DNA from: Prevotellaceae bacterium
GTDB taxonomy: Bacteria > Bacteroidota > Bacteroidia > Bacteroidales > Bacteroidaceae
Length of the DNA: 9,124 nt
Direction of reading: 5' to 3'
Assembly: GCA_030523505.1 (NCBI GenBank)
Contig: JAUNIK010000087.1
Location: forward strand, 1-9,124
This document shows, piece by piece, positions 1-6,697 of this stretch. A model generated the notes under the pieces. It did no database searches, was not told the origin of the DNA, and worked only from the letters and a program-made list of their open reading frames with translations. Position numbers and translations under genes: made by a program. The number at the start of each line of letters is the position of its first letter. The stretch's first letter is position 1.

Positions 1-759
1 GCTGTAAAGAGACGGAGGCTCTGGGGAATAGCAATTCACAAGTTCTATGTTGCAACCACTGAAAGCCCCTCGGCCTATGCTATCTACATAACCTAGAGTT
101 ATGCCAGTTAGGCCTGTGCAACCAGCGAAAGCATAATCTCCAATTATTGGGGCCGGAATATTATATGGCTGCATTTCCCAATCAGCCCTTGCCAGAGGAT
201 ATTGTATCAATGTTGTTTGAGTCTTGTCGAACAAGATTCCCTCCATTGAACTGCTATAGTTCTGATTAGCATCGTCAACATATATTTCCGCAAGAGAAGA
301 GCAACGTCCAAGTGCGCGTGTGCCAATATGTGTGACACCACTTCCTATTGCAAACCGCATCAGTCCAGTACAATCAGCAAACGATTCGTCGCCTATTGTT
401 TTCACGGCATCCGGAATTATAAATTCAGTTAGACCTGCACATCCTTGAAAAGCAGAATTACCAATTTTAGTTACGCTATTACCTATTGAAACCGAAGTTA
501 GATTATTATAATGATAGAAGGCGTATGTTCCGATGCTTGTCACACCATCACTGATTGTAACACTCTTTATATCATGTCCAAACCACGGTAAACTAAACCC
601 TTGAAAATCGTCCATGTCACCTGTACCAGATCTTGTCAGCAATCCTTCATGGTCAAAAGTCCATGTGAGGTTGTCACCACAGGTACCAGAGGCCACTTCT
701 ACAGCATGAAGTGTAACAGAAAGCACCAGAGAAAATGTAATTGAAATCAGTTTTTTCAT
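1..759 (-). CDS. BspA-like leucine-rich-repeat surface protein, N-terminal part
   Basis: The frame is open from an ATG at 759 to the left edge: 253 codons with no stop, so the C-terminus is missing. Residues 1-19 look like a Sec signal peptide: Lys-Lys, a hydrophobic core, then an LHA cleavage motif. Next comes the SGTCGDNLTWTF segment (24-35) and a GLLTRSGTGDM motif, both typical of the start of BspA-like proteins. From about residue 65 there are LRR_5-type repeats of the form I-x-x-x-AF-x-x-C-x-x-L-x-x-V-x-I, for example IGNSAFQGCAGL and IGDYAFAGCTGL. The variant unit at 159-188 (NQNYSSSMEGILFDKT) is also usual in this family. Relatives are exported and take part in adhesion or binding host molecules; that role is inferred here. 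The anchor or type IX signal would be beyond the edge. There is no clear lipobox, so it is probably not a lipoprotein. Codons such as CTA, ATA and AGT look more frequent than in nadE or queA. Confidence 0.88.
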   Translation of the reverse strand, partial: MKKLISITFSLVLSVTLHAVEVASGTCGDNLTWTFDHEGLLTRSGTGDMDDFQGFSLPWFGHDIKSVTISDGVTSIGTYAFYHYNNLTSVSIGNSVTKIGNSAFQGCAGLTEFIIPDAVKTIGDESFADCTGLMRFAIGSGVTHIGTRALGRCSSLAEIYVDDANQNYSSSMEGILFDKTQTTLIQYPLARADWEMQPYNIPAPIIGDYAFAGCTGLTGITLGYVDSIGRGAFSGCNIELVNCYSPEPPSLYS

Positions 760-801
760 ATCGTGTTTGATTTTATTATTCTATAATCACTATTTATGAT
801 G

Positions 802-832
802 CAAAAATAATAAATTTCAGCGAAAGTTCATA
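802..832 (-). promoter_or_regulatory. Predicted Bacteroidota-type promoter for the BspA-like gene
   Basis: Read on the minus strand, 809-802 is TATTTTTG, an exact match to the Bacteroidota -7 consensus TAnnTTTG. Nineteen bases further upstream, 832-829 is TATG, matching three of four bases of the -33 TTTG box. This would start transcription near 797 and give a leader of about 38 nt. The region is AT-rich, so chance matches are possible; the spacing is the main support. Confidence 0.5.
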
Positions 833-859
833 CTAAAAATGACACTTTTTTTCAACTAC

Positions 860-875
860 CAACATAATTATGTTG
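860..875. promoter_or_regulatory. Perfect 16-bp palindrome, possible regulator site
   Basis: CAACATAATTATGTTG equals its own reverse complement. Two more base pairs can form further out on each side past one mismatch. Its centre lies about 70 bp upstream of the predicted start of transcription of the BspA-like gene, a common distance for activator sites. It also lies between that gene and the terminator of the AraC-type gene. No protein is known to bind here. About 0.14 such palindromes are expected by chance in 9 kb of uniform sequence, and more in AT-rich DNA. Confidence 0.3.
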
Positions 876-933
876 TTACTGTTTATAATTCAAAGAATAG
901 ACGACGTTTATTGACTACTTAATAGATACAAAT

Positions 934-959
934 AAGGCAGGGGATTGCTCCTCTGCCTT
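934..959 (-). terminator. Hairpin terminator after the AraC-type gene
   Basis: An inverted repeat with 10-base arms (934-943 and 950-959) encloses a 6-base loop. On the minus strand the arms are AAGGCAGAGG and CCCCTGCCTT, with one A-C mismatch. It starts 24 bp past the stop codon of the AraC-type gene. The following bases are A/T-rich (ATTTGTATCT) but not a full U-tract. The plus-strand RNA would pair slightly better, with a G-U in place of the mismatch, but no plus-strand gene ends nearby. Confidence 0.65.
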
Positions 960-983
960 AACAAATTTATTGAGTGGGAAAAC

Positions 984-1454
984 TTATTTCTTTGCTGTCT
1001 TCTTTGCTGTTTTCTTAGCGGCTTTCTTTGCTGGCTTCTCCTTTGGAGTGTGAGCAACGCGATAGTCGCGTGGAGTGATGCCGAGAATACGGAAGAATGA
1101 AGCGTAGAACGACTGACGGTTAGAGAATCCAACGAGGTCTGAGATTTCCTCGATAGTGAGATCCTTGTAACGCTTGTCAGCAAGGAGTGTCATTGCTTCT
1201 TCTACACGATACTTATTTACAAACGAAGTATAGTTCATGTGGAACTTCACATTTACCACTGCTGAAATATAGCGTGAGTTTGTGCCAAGTTCATCGGCTA
1301 GTTTCTTTGCAGAATAATCTCTTTCCTTATACTTCTTCTCGATCAGAATCTTTTCGAGAATCTGATCTTTCAACTGGTCCATGAGGTCTGGACTAACAAG
1401 ACTGCGATAGAGAGCCGCTTTTGGCTTGATCTCTGTAATGTTATATTTTGCCAT
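984..1454 (-). CDS. Stand-alone AraC-type DNA-binding protein with Lys/Ala-rich tail
   Basis: This 156-residue protein is essentially only the AraC/XylS DNA-binding domain. The first helix-turn-helix is at about 49-70 (SAKKLADELGTNSRYISAVV). The second is at about 100-121 (TIEEISDLVGFSNRQSFY), followed by the family signature F-x-x-x-x-G-x-x-P-x-x-Y/F-R, seen as FFRILGITPRDYR. Residues 1-40 are mostly helical and too short for a usual ligand-binding domain, so any signal sensing must come from elsewhere. Residues 137-156 form a tail of PAKKAAKKTAKK type, resembling histone H1 tails and likely to bind DNA non-specifically. It has its own predicted promoter and terminator, so it is probably monocistronic. 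It could be a specific regulator or an abundant nucleoid-associated protein; the sequence does not decide. The first in-frame ATG, at 1454, fits the leader and the protein length. Confidence 0.88.
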   Translation of the reverse strand: MAKYNITEIKPKAALYRSLVSPDLMDQLKDQILEKILIEKKYKERDYSAKKLADELGTNSRYISAVVNVKFHMNYTSFVNKYRVEEAMTLLADKRYKDLTIEEISDLVGFSNRQSFYASFFRILGITPRDYRVAHTPKEKPAKKAAKKTAKKTAKK

Positions 1455-1470
1455 TTTTCAATTAATTTTT

Positions 1471-1505
1471 AAGGTGATATCCTTCAGACAATCTATGTCC
1501 ACCTT
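1471..1505 (-). promoter_or_regulatory. Inverted repeat in the leader of the AraC-type gene
   Basis: On the minus strand AAGGTG (1505-1500) and CACCTT (1476-1471) can pair around a 23-base loop. Inside the loop a second small stem, GACA with TGTC, can form. It lies between the predicted promoter and the ATG, ending 17 bases before the start codon. It could be an RNA fold affecting translation or an operator half-site pair. The stems are short, so this is weak. Confidence 0.22.
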
Positions 1506-1518
1506 TGATTTCGGACTG

Positions 1519-1526
1519 CAAAGGTA
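1519..1526 (-). promoter_or_regulatory. Predicted -7 promoter box for the AraC-type gene
   Basis: On the minus strand 1526-1519 reads TACCTTTG, an exact TAnnTTTG match and one of the commonest forms in Bacteroides and Prevotella promoters. Transcription would start near 1512, leaving a leader of about 57 nt. I do not see a good TTTG at the expected -33 spacing; T-rich sequence (GTTTTCC) lies somewhat too close. Confidence 0.55.
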
Positions 1527-1566
1527 ATGAAAATCTTTGGAAAACGCGAATGATTAGGAAAAATTT

Positions 1567-3456
1567 TTAATAATTTTCTTCTAACCACAGTTTTGAAGCG
1601 GCATCACTTGGCATTCTCCAGTCGCCTCGTGGCGAAAGACTGACACTTCCCACCTTCGGTCCGTCAGGCAGACAAGAGCGCTTGAACTGCTGCGAGAAGA
1701 AGCGTCGCATGAAGGTTTTGAGCCACTTGCGGATTGTTTCTTCATCGTAATGCGGACCATTAGTTCCGTCGAAGGCTTTCATTGCCATGAGGAAAATCTT
1801 GGCTGGAGCAAAACCGAAACGGAGGAAATGATACAGGAAGAAATCGTGCAACTCGTAAGGTCCAACGAGGTCCTCGGTTTTCTGTTTGATGTTACCATTC
1901 TCATCGGCAGGAATAAGCTCTGGCGAGATAGGTGTATCGATGACATCAAGGAGTGTTGTGCGAGAAACTTCGTCTACCCCACTCTCTGCCACATACTGTA
2001 CGAGATAGCGGATGAGTGTCTTTGGAATGCTTACATTCACAGCGTACATCGACATGTGGTCACCGTTGTATGTGCACCATCCCAGAGCAAGTTCGGAGAG
2101 GTCGCCAGTACCGATTACCATTCCTCCCACCTGATTAGCAATGTTCATGAGAAGCATTGTACGATAACGGGCCTGCGAGTTCTCGTAGGTGACATCGTGG
2201 TTGTTTATGTCGTGGCCTATATCCGAGAAATGCTGCTTCACAGCGTCGGCTATGACTATCTCGCGCTGGGTGATGCCAAGCGATGTCATAAGGTTGACGG
2301 CATTGTCGTGAGTACGATCAGTGGTGCCGAATCCAGGCATTGTGATACCATGGATGCCCTTTCGGTCGAGTCCGAGTTTGTCGAAGGTCTTTACACAGAC
2401 AAGAAGAGCAAGTGTGGAATCGAGTCCACCGCTGATGCCTATGACAACATTTTTACAGTTGGTATGGACAAGTCGCTTTGCCAATCCCATCACCTGAATG
2501 TTGAATATCTCCTCGCACGATGCCTGCATATCAGCAGATGTAGGGATGAAAGGCAATGGATTGTAGTTGCGCTCGAGAACAAACTCCGAACCAGTCTCCA
2601 CGTCGAGAGGAATATTGACAGCTTTTTCAGCCCATGAGTTCTGTGTGCGACCGAAGGTGGTGTTTGACACACGCTCTGCACGCAGTTTCTCAATGTCAAT
2701 CTGAGCTGTTACAAGTTGCTCGTCGAGGGCAAATCGATCGCTATGTGCAAGTTGAGAACCATTCTCGTATATGATGGCATTGCCACCATAGACAACATCC
2801 TGTGTGCTCTCACCGAAACCAGCCGAACTATAAACATAGGCTGAGAGGCAGCGTGCGCTCTGCTGAGAAATGAGCGACAGGAGGTACTGATGCTTGCCGA
2901 TGAGTTCGTCGGAAGCAGAGAGATTGAAGATGATGTCGGCACCAGCAGAGGCGGCATAACTGCTTGGTGGGAGTGGTGACCACATGTCCTCACACACCTC
3001 GATAGCAAACTTCACCCCCGAAGGTAGTTCGAAGATGGTTGGAGGATTGTTGACACCTTCTGGCGAGAACCATCGCTTCTCGTAGAACTCACCGTAGTTA
3101 GGGAGATATGTCTTGTTGACTGTGTAATAAGTGCCACCAGCAAGCACAACGGCTGCATTGAACAGGCGGTTGTCCTGACGTACTGGTGCTCCTACGATGA
3201 CAACGATAGGCAGATCGCGACAATAGCGGAGAAGGTCGATGAGGGCCTCGTCTGACTTGTCAAGAAGATATGTACCTCGGAAAAGGTCCTGACAGGTATA
3301 GCCTGTGATGCATAGCTCAGGGAACACGAGGATTTCAACACCTTCGGCAACGGCCTGATCGATGATGGCCTTTATATGTTCTACATTGTAGTCAATGTCG
3401 GCAACTTTGACAGAAGGAACTGCCGCACCAACCTTTACATATCCAAAATTCTTCAT
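1567..3456 (-). CDS. nadE: Glutamine-dependent NAD+ synthetase
   Basis: Converts deamido-NAD+ to NAD+ with ATP and glutamine, the last step of NAD+ synthesis, in the cytoplasm. The 629-residue protein has the two-domain layout of the glutamine-using type. Residues 1 to about 290 are a nitrilase-type amidase releasing ammonia, with the catalytic triad visible as Glu47 (FPELCITGY), Lys115 (NKTYLPNYGEFYEKRWF) and Cys155 (EVCEDMW). Residues about 310-629 are the synthetase domain, with the ATP pyrophosphatase loop SGGLDS at 342-347 and the conserved GTGDLSELALGWCTYNGDHMS segment. Length and motifs are complete, with no sign of damage. The ATG at 3456 is 4 bp after the stop of the DUF2027-Smr gene, which suggests co-transcription and perhaps coupled translation. 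No clear hairpin terminator follows the stop; the next bases are A/T-rich. Confidence 0.97.
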   Translation of the reverse strand: MKNFGYVKVGAAVPSVKVADIDYNVEHIKAIIDQAVAEGVEILVFPELCITGYTCQDLFRGTYLLDKSDEALIDLLRYCRDLPIVVIVGAPVRQDNRLFNAAVVLAGGTYYTVNKTYLPNYGEFYEKRWFSPEGVNNPPTIFELPSGVKFAIEVCEDMWSPLPPSSYAASAGADIIFNLSASDELIGKHQYLLSLISQQSARCLSAYVYSSAGFGESTQDVVYGGNAIIYENGSQLAHSDRFALDEQLVTAQIDIEKLRAERVSNTTFGRTQNSWAEKAVNIPLDVETGSEFVLERNYNPLPFIPTSADMQASCEEIFNIQVMGLAKRLVHTNCKNVVIGISGGLDSTLALLVCVKTFDKLGLDRKGIHGITMPGFGTTDRTHDNAVNLMTSLGITQREIVIADAVKQHFSDIGHDINNHDVTYENSQARYRTMLLMNIANQVGGMVIGTGDLSELALGWCTYNGDHMSMYAVNVSIPKTLIRYLVQYVAESGVDEVSRTTLLDVIDTPISPELIPADENGNIKQKTEDLVGPYELHDFFLYHFLRFGFAPAKIFLMAMKAFDGTNGPHYDEETIRKWLKTFMRRFFSQQFKRSCLPDGPKVGSVSLSPRGDWRMPSDAASKLWLEENY

Positions 3457-3460
3457 ATTT

Positions 3461-4597
3461 TTATCTTATTGTTACCTGTGTGGCACCATAGCCATATTCC
3501 TGGAACGATGCATCTTGATACTGATAGCGCTTGTACTTATAGCTGAGTTCGTTGATGATAGCACGGCGGAGTACGCCCTCGCCTTTTCCATGAATGAACA
3601 CTATCTTCTGACCTCGCTTATTGCTGTATTCTGCCAGAGTGTCGCGGAACACCTTTAACTGATACTCGAGAATATCAGCATTGTTCATGCCATTGGTGGT
3701 TTCGAGCACCTCGTGAGCATGAAGATCTACAACTACTATTTCCTGATTATCCTTCTTCTGGATGGTCTTAGCAGGTTTCTTCTCGTCTTCCTTCACCTTC
3801 TTATACATCTCCTGACGCAGTTTCTTGGCATCGATGACGAGTGGACGCTGCTGTTCGTCGTTCTCAATGACGGTGAAGAGCAACGCTGGTTCCTCAAAGA
3901 AATCATTCTCCTGGAAACAGTGCAGTTTATAGAATTTCACCGGATCAAGACGGAACTGCACATCGATAGTCGGTTTCAAGAGGAATGGCTTGTCTTTCTT
4001 GTAGGCCAACATCTGGAGAGCGATATGTTCGAGGTTATTAAGGTCCTCGCGACCAACTTCCTCAACAAATGTGAGGGTGTTTGGTTCAATCTCGCCATTC
4101 AGCTTCATCTGCCAGTTCTGGTTTTCTGCAACGAGATAGTTATAATGGAGGAAATAGTTGGAGTCGTTGACGAGATAGCACTCGAAACGAGTATTGGTGA
4201 ACTCCTTGACATCCATCGGCACGAATGCCAGATATACAGAGAGTTTGTTGCCGCCCTTGCGCTCTTCGACAGGAGCACGGAAGGTCACTTCATTGTCGGC
4301 TGGATCATAGTCAGGCTCCTCATCATCGGCATCTTTCTGGGATAGTCCCTGTGAGAGTTTCTGCTTGATTGACATGCCATCGGGTGCTGATACTGGCTGT
4401 GCCGAAGGCTGGTTGTCTTTGCCCATAGCCTTCGCTGTGCTGTAATCGTCGCTCTCAACGACAACAACATCATTGACAGCCATTGGAATCTCAAAGCCGT
4501 CCTCATCTTCAACAAGGACTATATCGCGACCTTTGAAGCCAGAAACACGGCCACCACCTATTTCGCTTAAAAATCTTACTTTATCGCCTATTTTCAT
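3461..4597 (-). CDS. DUF2027 protein with C-terminal Smr (MutS2-type) domain
   Basis: A 378-residue protein in three parts. Residues 1-50 form a small beta-rich domain (KIGDKVRFLSEIGGGRVSGF, then a VLVEDEDGFEIP segment) like those of KOW/Tudor-type folds. Residues about 51-112 are a polar, acidic linker. Residues about 113-245 match what I recall as the DUF2027 region of Bacteroidota proteins. A charged Lys-rich stretch (259-285) leads to an Smr domain, with DLHAHE at 291-296 and the HGKGEGVLR motif at 336-344. Smr domains elsewhere have DNA- or RNA-nicking activity or act in mismatch repair and ribosome rescue. The MutS core is absent, so calling it MutS2 would be misleading. It probably acts on nucleic acid in the cytoplasm; its substrate is unknown. 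It sits 4 bp upstream of nadE. No Shine-Dalgarno is seen before the ATG, where the leader is A-rich. Confidence 0.9.
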   Translation of the reverse strand: MKIGDKVRFLSEIGGGRVSGFKGRDIVLVEDEDGFEIPMAVNDVVVVESDDYSTAKAMGKDNQPSAQPVSAPDGMSIKQKLSQGLSQKDADDEEPDYDPADNEVTFRAPVEERKGGNKLSVYLAFVPMDVKEFTNTRFECYLVNDSNYFLHYNYLVAENQNWQMKLNGEIEPNTLTFVEEVGREDLNNLEHIALQMLAYKKDKPFLLKPTIDVQFRLDPVKFYKLHCFQENDFFEEPALLFTVIENDEQQRPLVIDAKKLRQEMYKKVKEDEKKPAKTIQKKDNQEIVVVDLHAHEVLETTNGMNNADILEYQLKVFRDTLAEYSNKRGQKIVFIHGKGEGVLRRAIINELSYKYKRYQYQDASFQEYGYGATQVTIR

Positions 4598-4628
4598 TGT
4601 ATATTTGATTCAATTTATGTCGTTTTAC

Positions 4629-4654
4629 ACCGATTTTTGTCTATTTTTATCGGT
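4629..4654. repeat. Inverted repeat upstream of the DUF2027-Smr gene
   Basis: ACCGAT (4629-4634) and ATCGGT (4649-4654) are separated by 14 T-rich bases in the 105-bp gap between queA and the DUF2027-Smr gene. It lies 32 bp upstream of the ATG. It could be an operator or a weak hairpin at the queA 3' end. The arms are only 6 bases, so function is uncertain. I found no TAnnTTTG box on the minus strand in this gap. Confidence 0.25.
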
Positions 4655-4702
4655 TTTGGGGTGATTTTTAACGAGTTTTGCGAACATTTTTGCCTTATTT
4701 TC

Positions 4703-5920
4703 CTACGGAATGAGCAGACTTGAGTCGCCATAGCTCAGGAAACGGAAATCGTGAGAGAGAGCGTATTCATAAACCTTGTGCCAATCGCCATGAAGGAATG
4801 CACTGACAAGCAACAGAAGGGTGCTTTGTGGCTGATGGAAGTTGGTGACGAGCATCTTCACAATCTTATATTCATAGCCTGGTGCAATGATAATCTGTGT
4901 ACTTGTATGGAGCGCAGAGAGATTGTTGCGGTCAAGGTATGCAAGAATCTCCTTTATCGCTTCTACAGGAGTTATCGCAGCCTCCTGCTCGTAAGGTTCC
5001 CACTGGTTAACATGCAGTTCAGCCTCGCTAAGATCAGGGTTGGCATGGAGCTTCAATCCCATGTAATAAAGGCTCTCGAGGGTTCTTACACTCGTGGTGC
5101 CAACGGCTATGGCCGATGCATCATGGCGGATTAGTTTCTCCAGAGTCTGACGACGAACTGCTATATACTCGGTGTGCATCTCGTGACCTTCAATCTGCTC
5201 AGCCTTTACCGGTTTGAATGTTCCAGCACCAACATGCAGAGTTACTTCCTCACGGTCAATACCACTGTCATCGAGGGCTTTCAGTACTTCTGAGGTGAAA
5301 TGAAGGCCTGCCGTTGGAGCGGCTACAGAACCTTTGATCTTGGAATAAACCGTCTGGTATGTGCTCTTATCTGATTCCTCGGTCTCACGGTTCAAGTATG
5401 GAGGGATTGGCAGTTCACCGACAATATCAAGGATTTCAGCCCACGACACCTGAGGATTATCCCATGTGAAAACACTCTCATGGGATGTGCCATGAATGCC
5501 GCATCGTGTTGCTGTGAGGGTGAACTTCTTGCCTTCGTATTCAAACTCACGGCGGAGCGAACCTTCCTTCCATTTCTTCAGGTTTCCAACGAGGCAATAC
5601 CATGAGCACTGTTCGTTTGACTGGAACATCAGTTCATAGTCGGCAGGCTTTGCTGGTTCGAGAAGGAAAATCTCTATCAAAGCACCTGTCTCCTTACGGA
5701 AATGCATTCGTGCCTGAATCACCTTAGTATTGTTGAACACCATTAGTGCACCAGAAGGAAGATAAGAGGGGAGATTAGAGAATCGGTCCTCTCCTACTTC
5801 ACCGTGCTTATATACAAGCAGTTTCGACTGGTCACGCTGTGCCAGAGGAAATTTTGCTATCCTTTCGTCGGGAAGTGGATAGTTGTAGTCGGATATATGT
5901 ATCTGTTTTGGTGAAAGCAT
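4703..5920 (-). CDS. queA: S-adenosylmethionine:tRNA ribosyltransferase-isomerase
   Basis: Transfers and isomerises the ribosyl part of S-adenosylmethionine onto preQ1 at position 34 of tRNAs with GUN anticodons, making epoxyqueuosine. The family blocks appear in order: DYNYPLPDERIAKFPLAQRD (11-30) followed by SKLLV, MVFNNTKVIQAR (60-71), GELPIPPYLNR (168-178), YQTVYSKIKGSVAAPTAGLH (188-207), VTLHVGAGTFKPV (226-238), GTTSVRTLES (274-283) and VTNFHQPQSTLLLLVSAF (358-375). At 405 residues it is longer than the 340-360 usual in E. coli and Bacillus. The extra length seems to lie partly in the N-terminal half (about 95-165) and partly around 285-315, and I believe this is common in Bacteroidota. 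All core motifs are intact. It starts 33 bp after the PAP2 gene and is probably co-transcribed. No other queuosine gene is in the window. Confidence 0.97.
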   Translation of the reverse strand: MLSPKQIHISDYNYPLPDERIAKFPLAQRDQSKLLVYKHGEVGEDRFSNLPSYLPSGALMVFNNTKVIQARMHFRKETGALIEIFLLEPAKPADYELMFQSNEQCSWYCLVGNLKKWKEGSLRREFEYEGKKFTLTATRCGIHGTSHESVFTWDNPQVSWAEILDIVGELPIPPYLNRETEESDKSTYQTVYSKIKGSVAAPTAGLHFTSEVLKALDDSGIDREEVTLHVGAGTFKPVKAEQIEGHEMHTEYIAVRRQTLEKLIRHDASAIAVGTTSVRTLESLYYMGLKLHANPDLSEAELHVNQWEPYEQEAAITPVEAIKEILAYLDRNNLSALHTSTQIIIAPGYEYKIVKMLVTNFHQPQSTLLLLVSAFLHGDWHKVYEYALSHDFRFLSYGDSSLLIP

Positions 5921-5953
5921 TCTATTAGGAGTTATGTAAACATTTTAACTCAA

Positions 5954-6652
5954 TTAAATTGGAAACAATGCACGGAACAATGCAAAGATACATATCAACA
6001 GCAATGTCAGGATTACATTGTAAATGTCTCTGTAAGCATATCCCGTACTTGTATAGTGAGTTGAGATGAAATTCTTGTCAGGTGTTATTCTTCTGTTGAA
6101 GAAACTAAAACAACAGTATGAAACTGATGCGACCAAAGCTCCCCAAAGGAAGCCGACACAGACATCGCTTGGATAATGGACACCAAGATATATTCGGGTG
6201 TATCCATTCAGCAGCGACCAGGAAATCATAGCTATAGTAAACAGGCGGCTCCTTACCAAAAGGCAGAAGAACATCGCAACAGACATAGTATTTGCCGCAT
6301 GAGCCGAGAAGAAGCCATATTTACCACTACGATAGTTCTGGAAAACATCGATGGTATATTTGAGCACAGGATCGCGTGTAGGACGCCAGCGCATGAAATA
6401 TGGCTTTACAAGTTCATTGACAACAAGATCGGCAAAGCTAACAGTCAGTATAGCAAAGCCAAGAATCAATAGGATTTGTTTCAGAGTAGCATTGTTTTTA
6501 ATTACCATCAATATCAGCATGAGATACAATGGAATCCAAGGCCATGGCTGCGTCAAAGTATAGATAAAACGATCCATGAACAGAGAGTCAGATCCCTGTA
6601 ACACTTGCATTATTGGTAGATCAAAGTAGTAAGTTATTGAATGAAAATCCAC
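5954..6652 (-). CDS. PAP2-family membrane phosphatase
   Basis: A 232-residue integral membrane protein with the three motifs of type 2 phosphatidic acid phosphatases. The first is K-x6-RP with Lys83 and Arg90-Pro91 (KPYFMRWRP). The second has a Ser-x-His core at 116-118 (FFSAHAANT), with the proton-donating His. The third is R-x5-H-x3-D with Arg153, His159 and Asp163 (RIYLGVHYPSD). About six hydrophobic helices are visible, at roughly 38-51, 58-78, 118-134, 137-151, 164-181 and 212-228. The catalytic motifs lie in loops expected to face the periplasm. Likely substrates are undecaprenyl pyrophosphate, phosphatidate or lipid A phosphates; the sequence does not choose among them. The second motif reads SAH where many members have PSGH, a variant still found in active enzymes. 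Codons are more AT-rich (ATA, TTG, AAT) than in queA. Confidence 0.92.
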   Translation of the reverse strand: MDFHSITYYFDLPIMQVLQGSDSLFMDRFIYTLTQPWPWIPLYLMLILMVIKNNATLKQILLILGFAILTVSFADLVVNELVKPYFMRWRPTRDPVLKYTIDVFQNYRSGKYGFFSAHAANTMSVAMFFCLLVRSRLFTIAMISWSLLNGYTRIYLGVHYPSDVCVGFLWGALVASVSYCCFSFFNRRITPDKNFISTHYTSTGYAYRDIYNVILTLLLICIFALFRALFPI

Positions 6653-6697
6653 TATTATTTATTATTTATTAATTATGTAAAATCTAATATTAGTTCT

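Noticed and set aside
908..1183. Open frame of 91 codons on the minus strand overlapping the AraC-type gene in another frame
   Set aside because: The Ser/Arg/Gln-rich product is a frame shadow of the Lys/Ala tail and HTH region, and it crosses the predicted terminator.
1750..2637. Open frame of 295 codons on the plus strand opposite nadE
   Set aside because: It lies entirely within nadE, whose protein carries all catalytic motifs. The plus-strand product has no recognisable domain and a Cys/His/Val-rich composition typical of an antisense shadow.
3713..4345. Open frame of 210 codons on the plus strand opposite the DUF2027-Smr gene
   Set aside because: It is antisense to a gene with clear domains. 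Its Leu/Ile/Phe-rich product reflects the complement of charged codons, not a real membrane protein.
4599..4606. TATATTTG on the plus strand, matching the -7 box
   Set aside because: No plus-strand gene follows it. The match fits AT-rich intergenic DNA and overlaps the leader of a minus-strand gene.
4751..5134. Open frame of 127 codons on the plus strand opposite queA
   Set aside because: It lies within the conserved C-terminal half of queA, with no promoter or domain support.
6684..6693. CTAATATTAG palindrome between the Bat gene and the PAP2 gene
   Set aside because: A 10-bp AT palindrome is expected several times by chance in a window this size, and it is not followed by a T-run that would make it a terminator.
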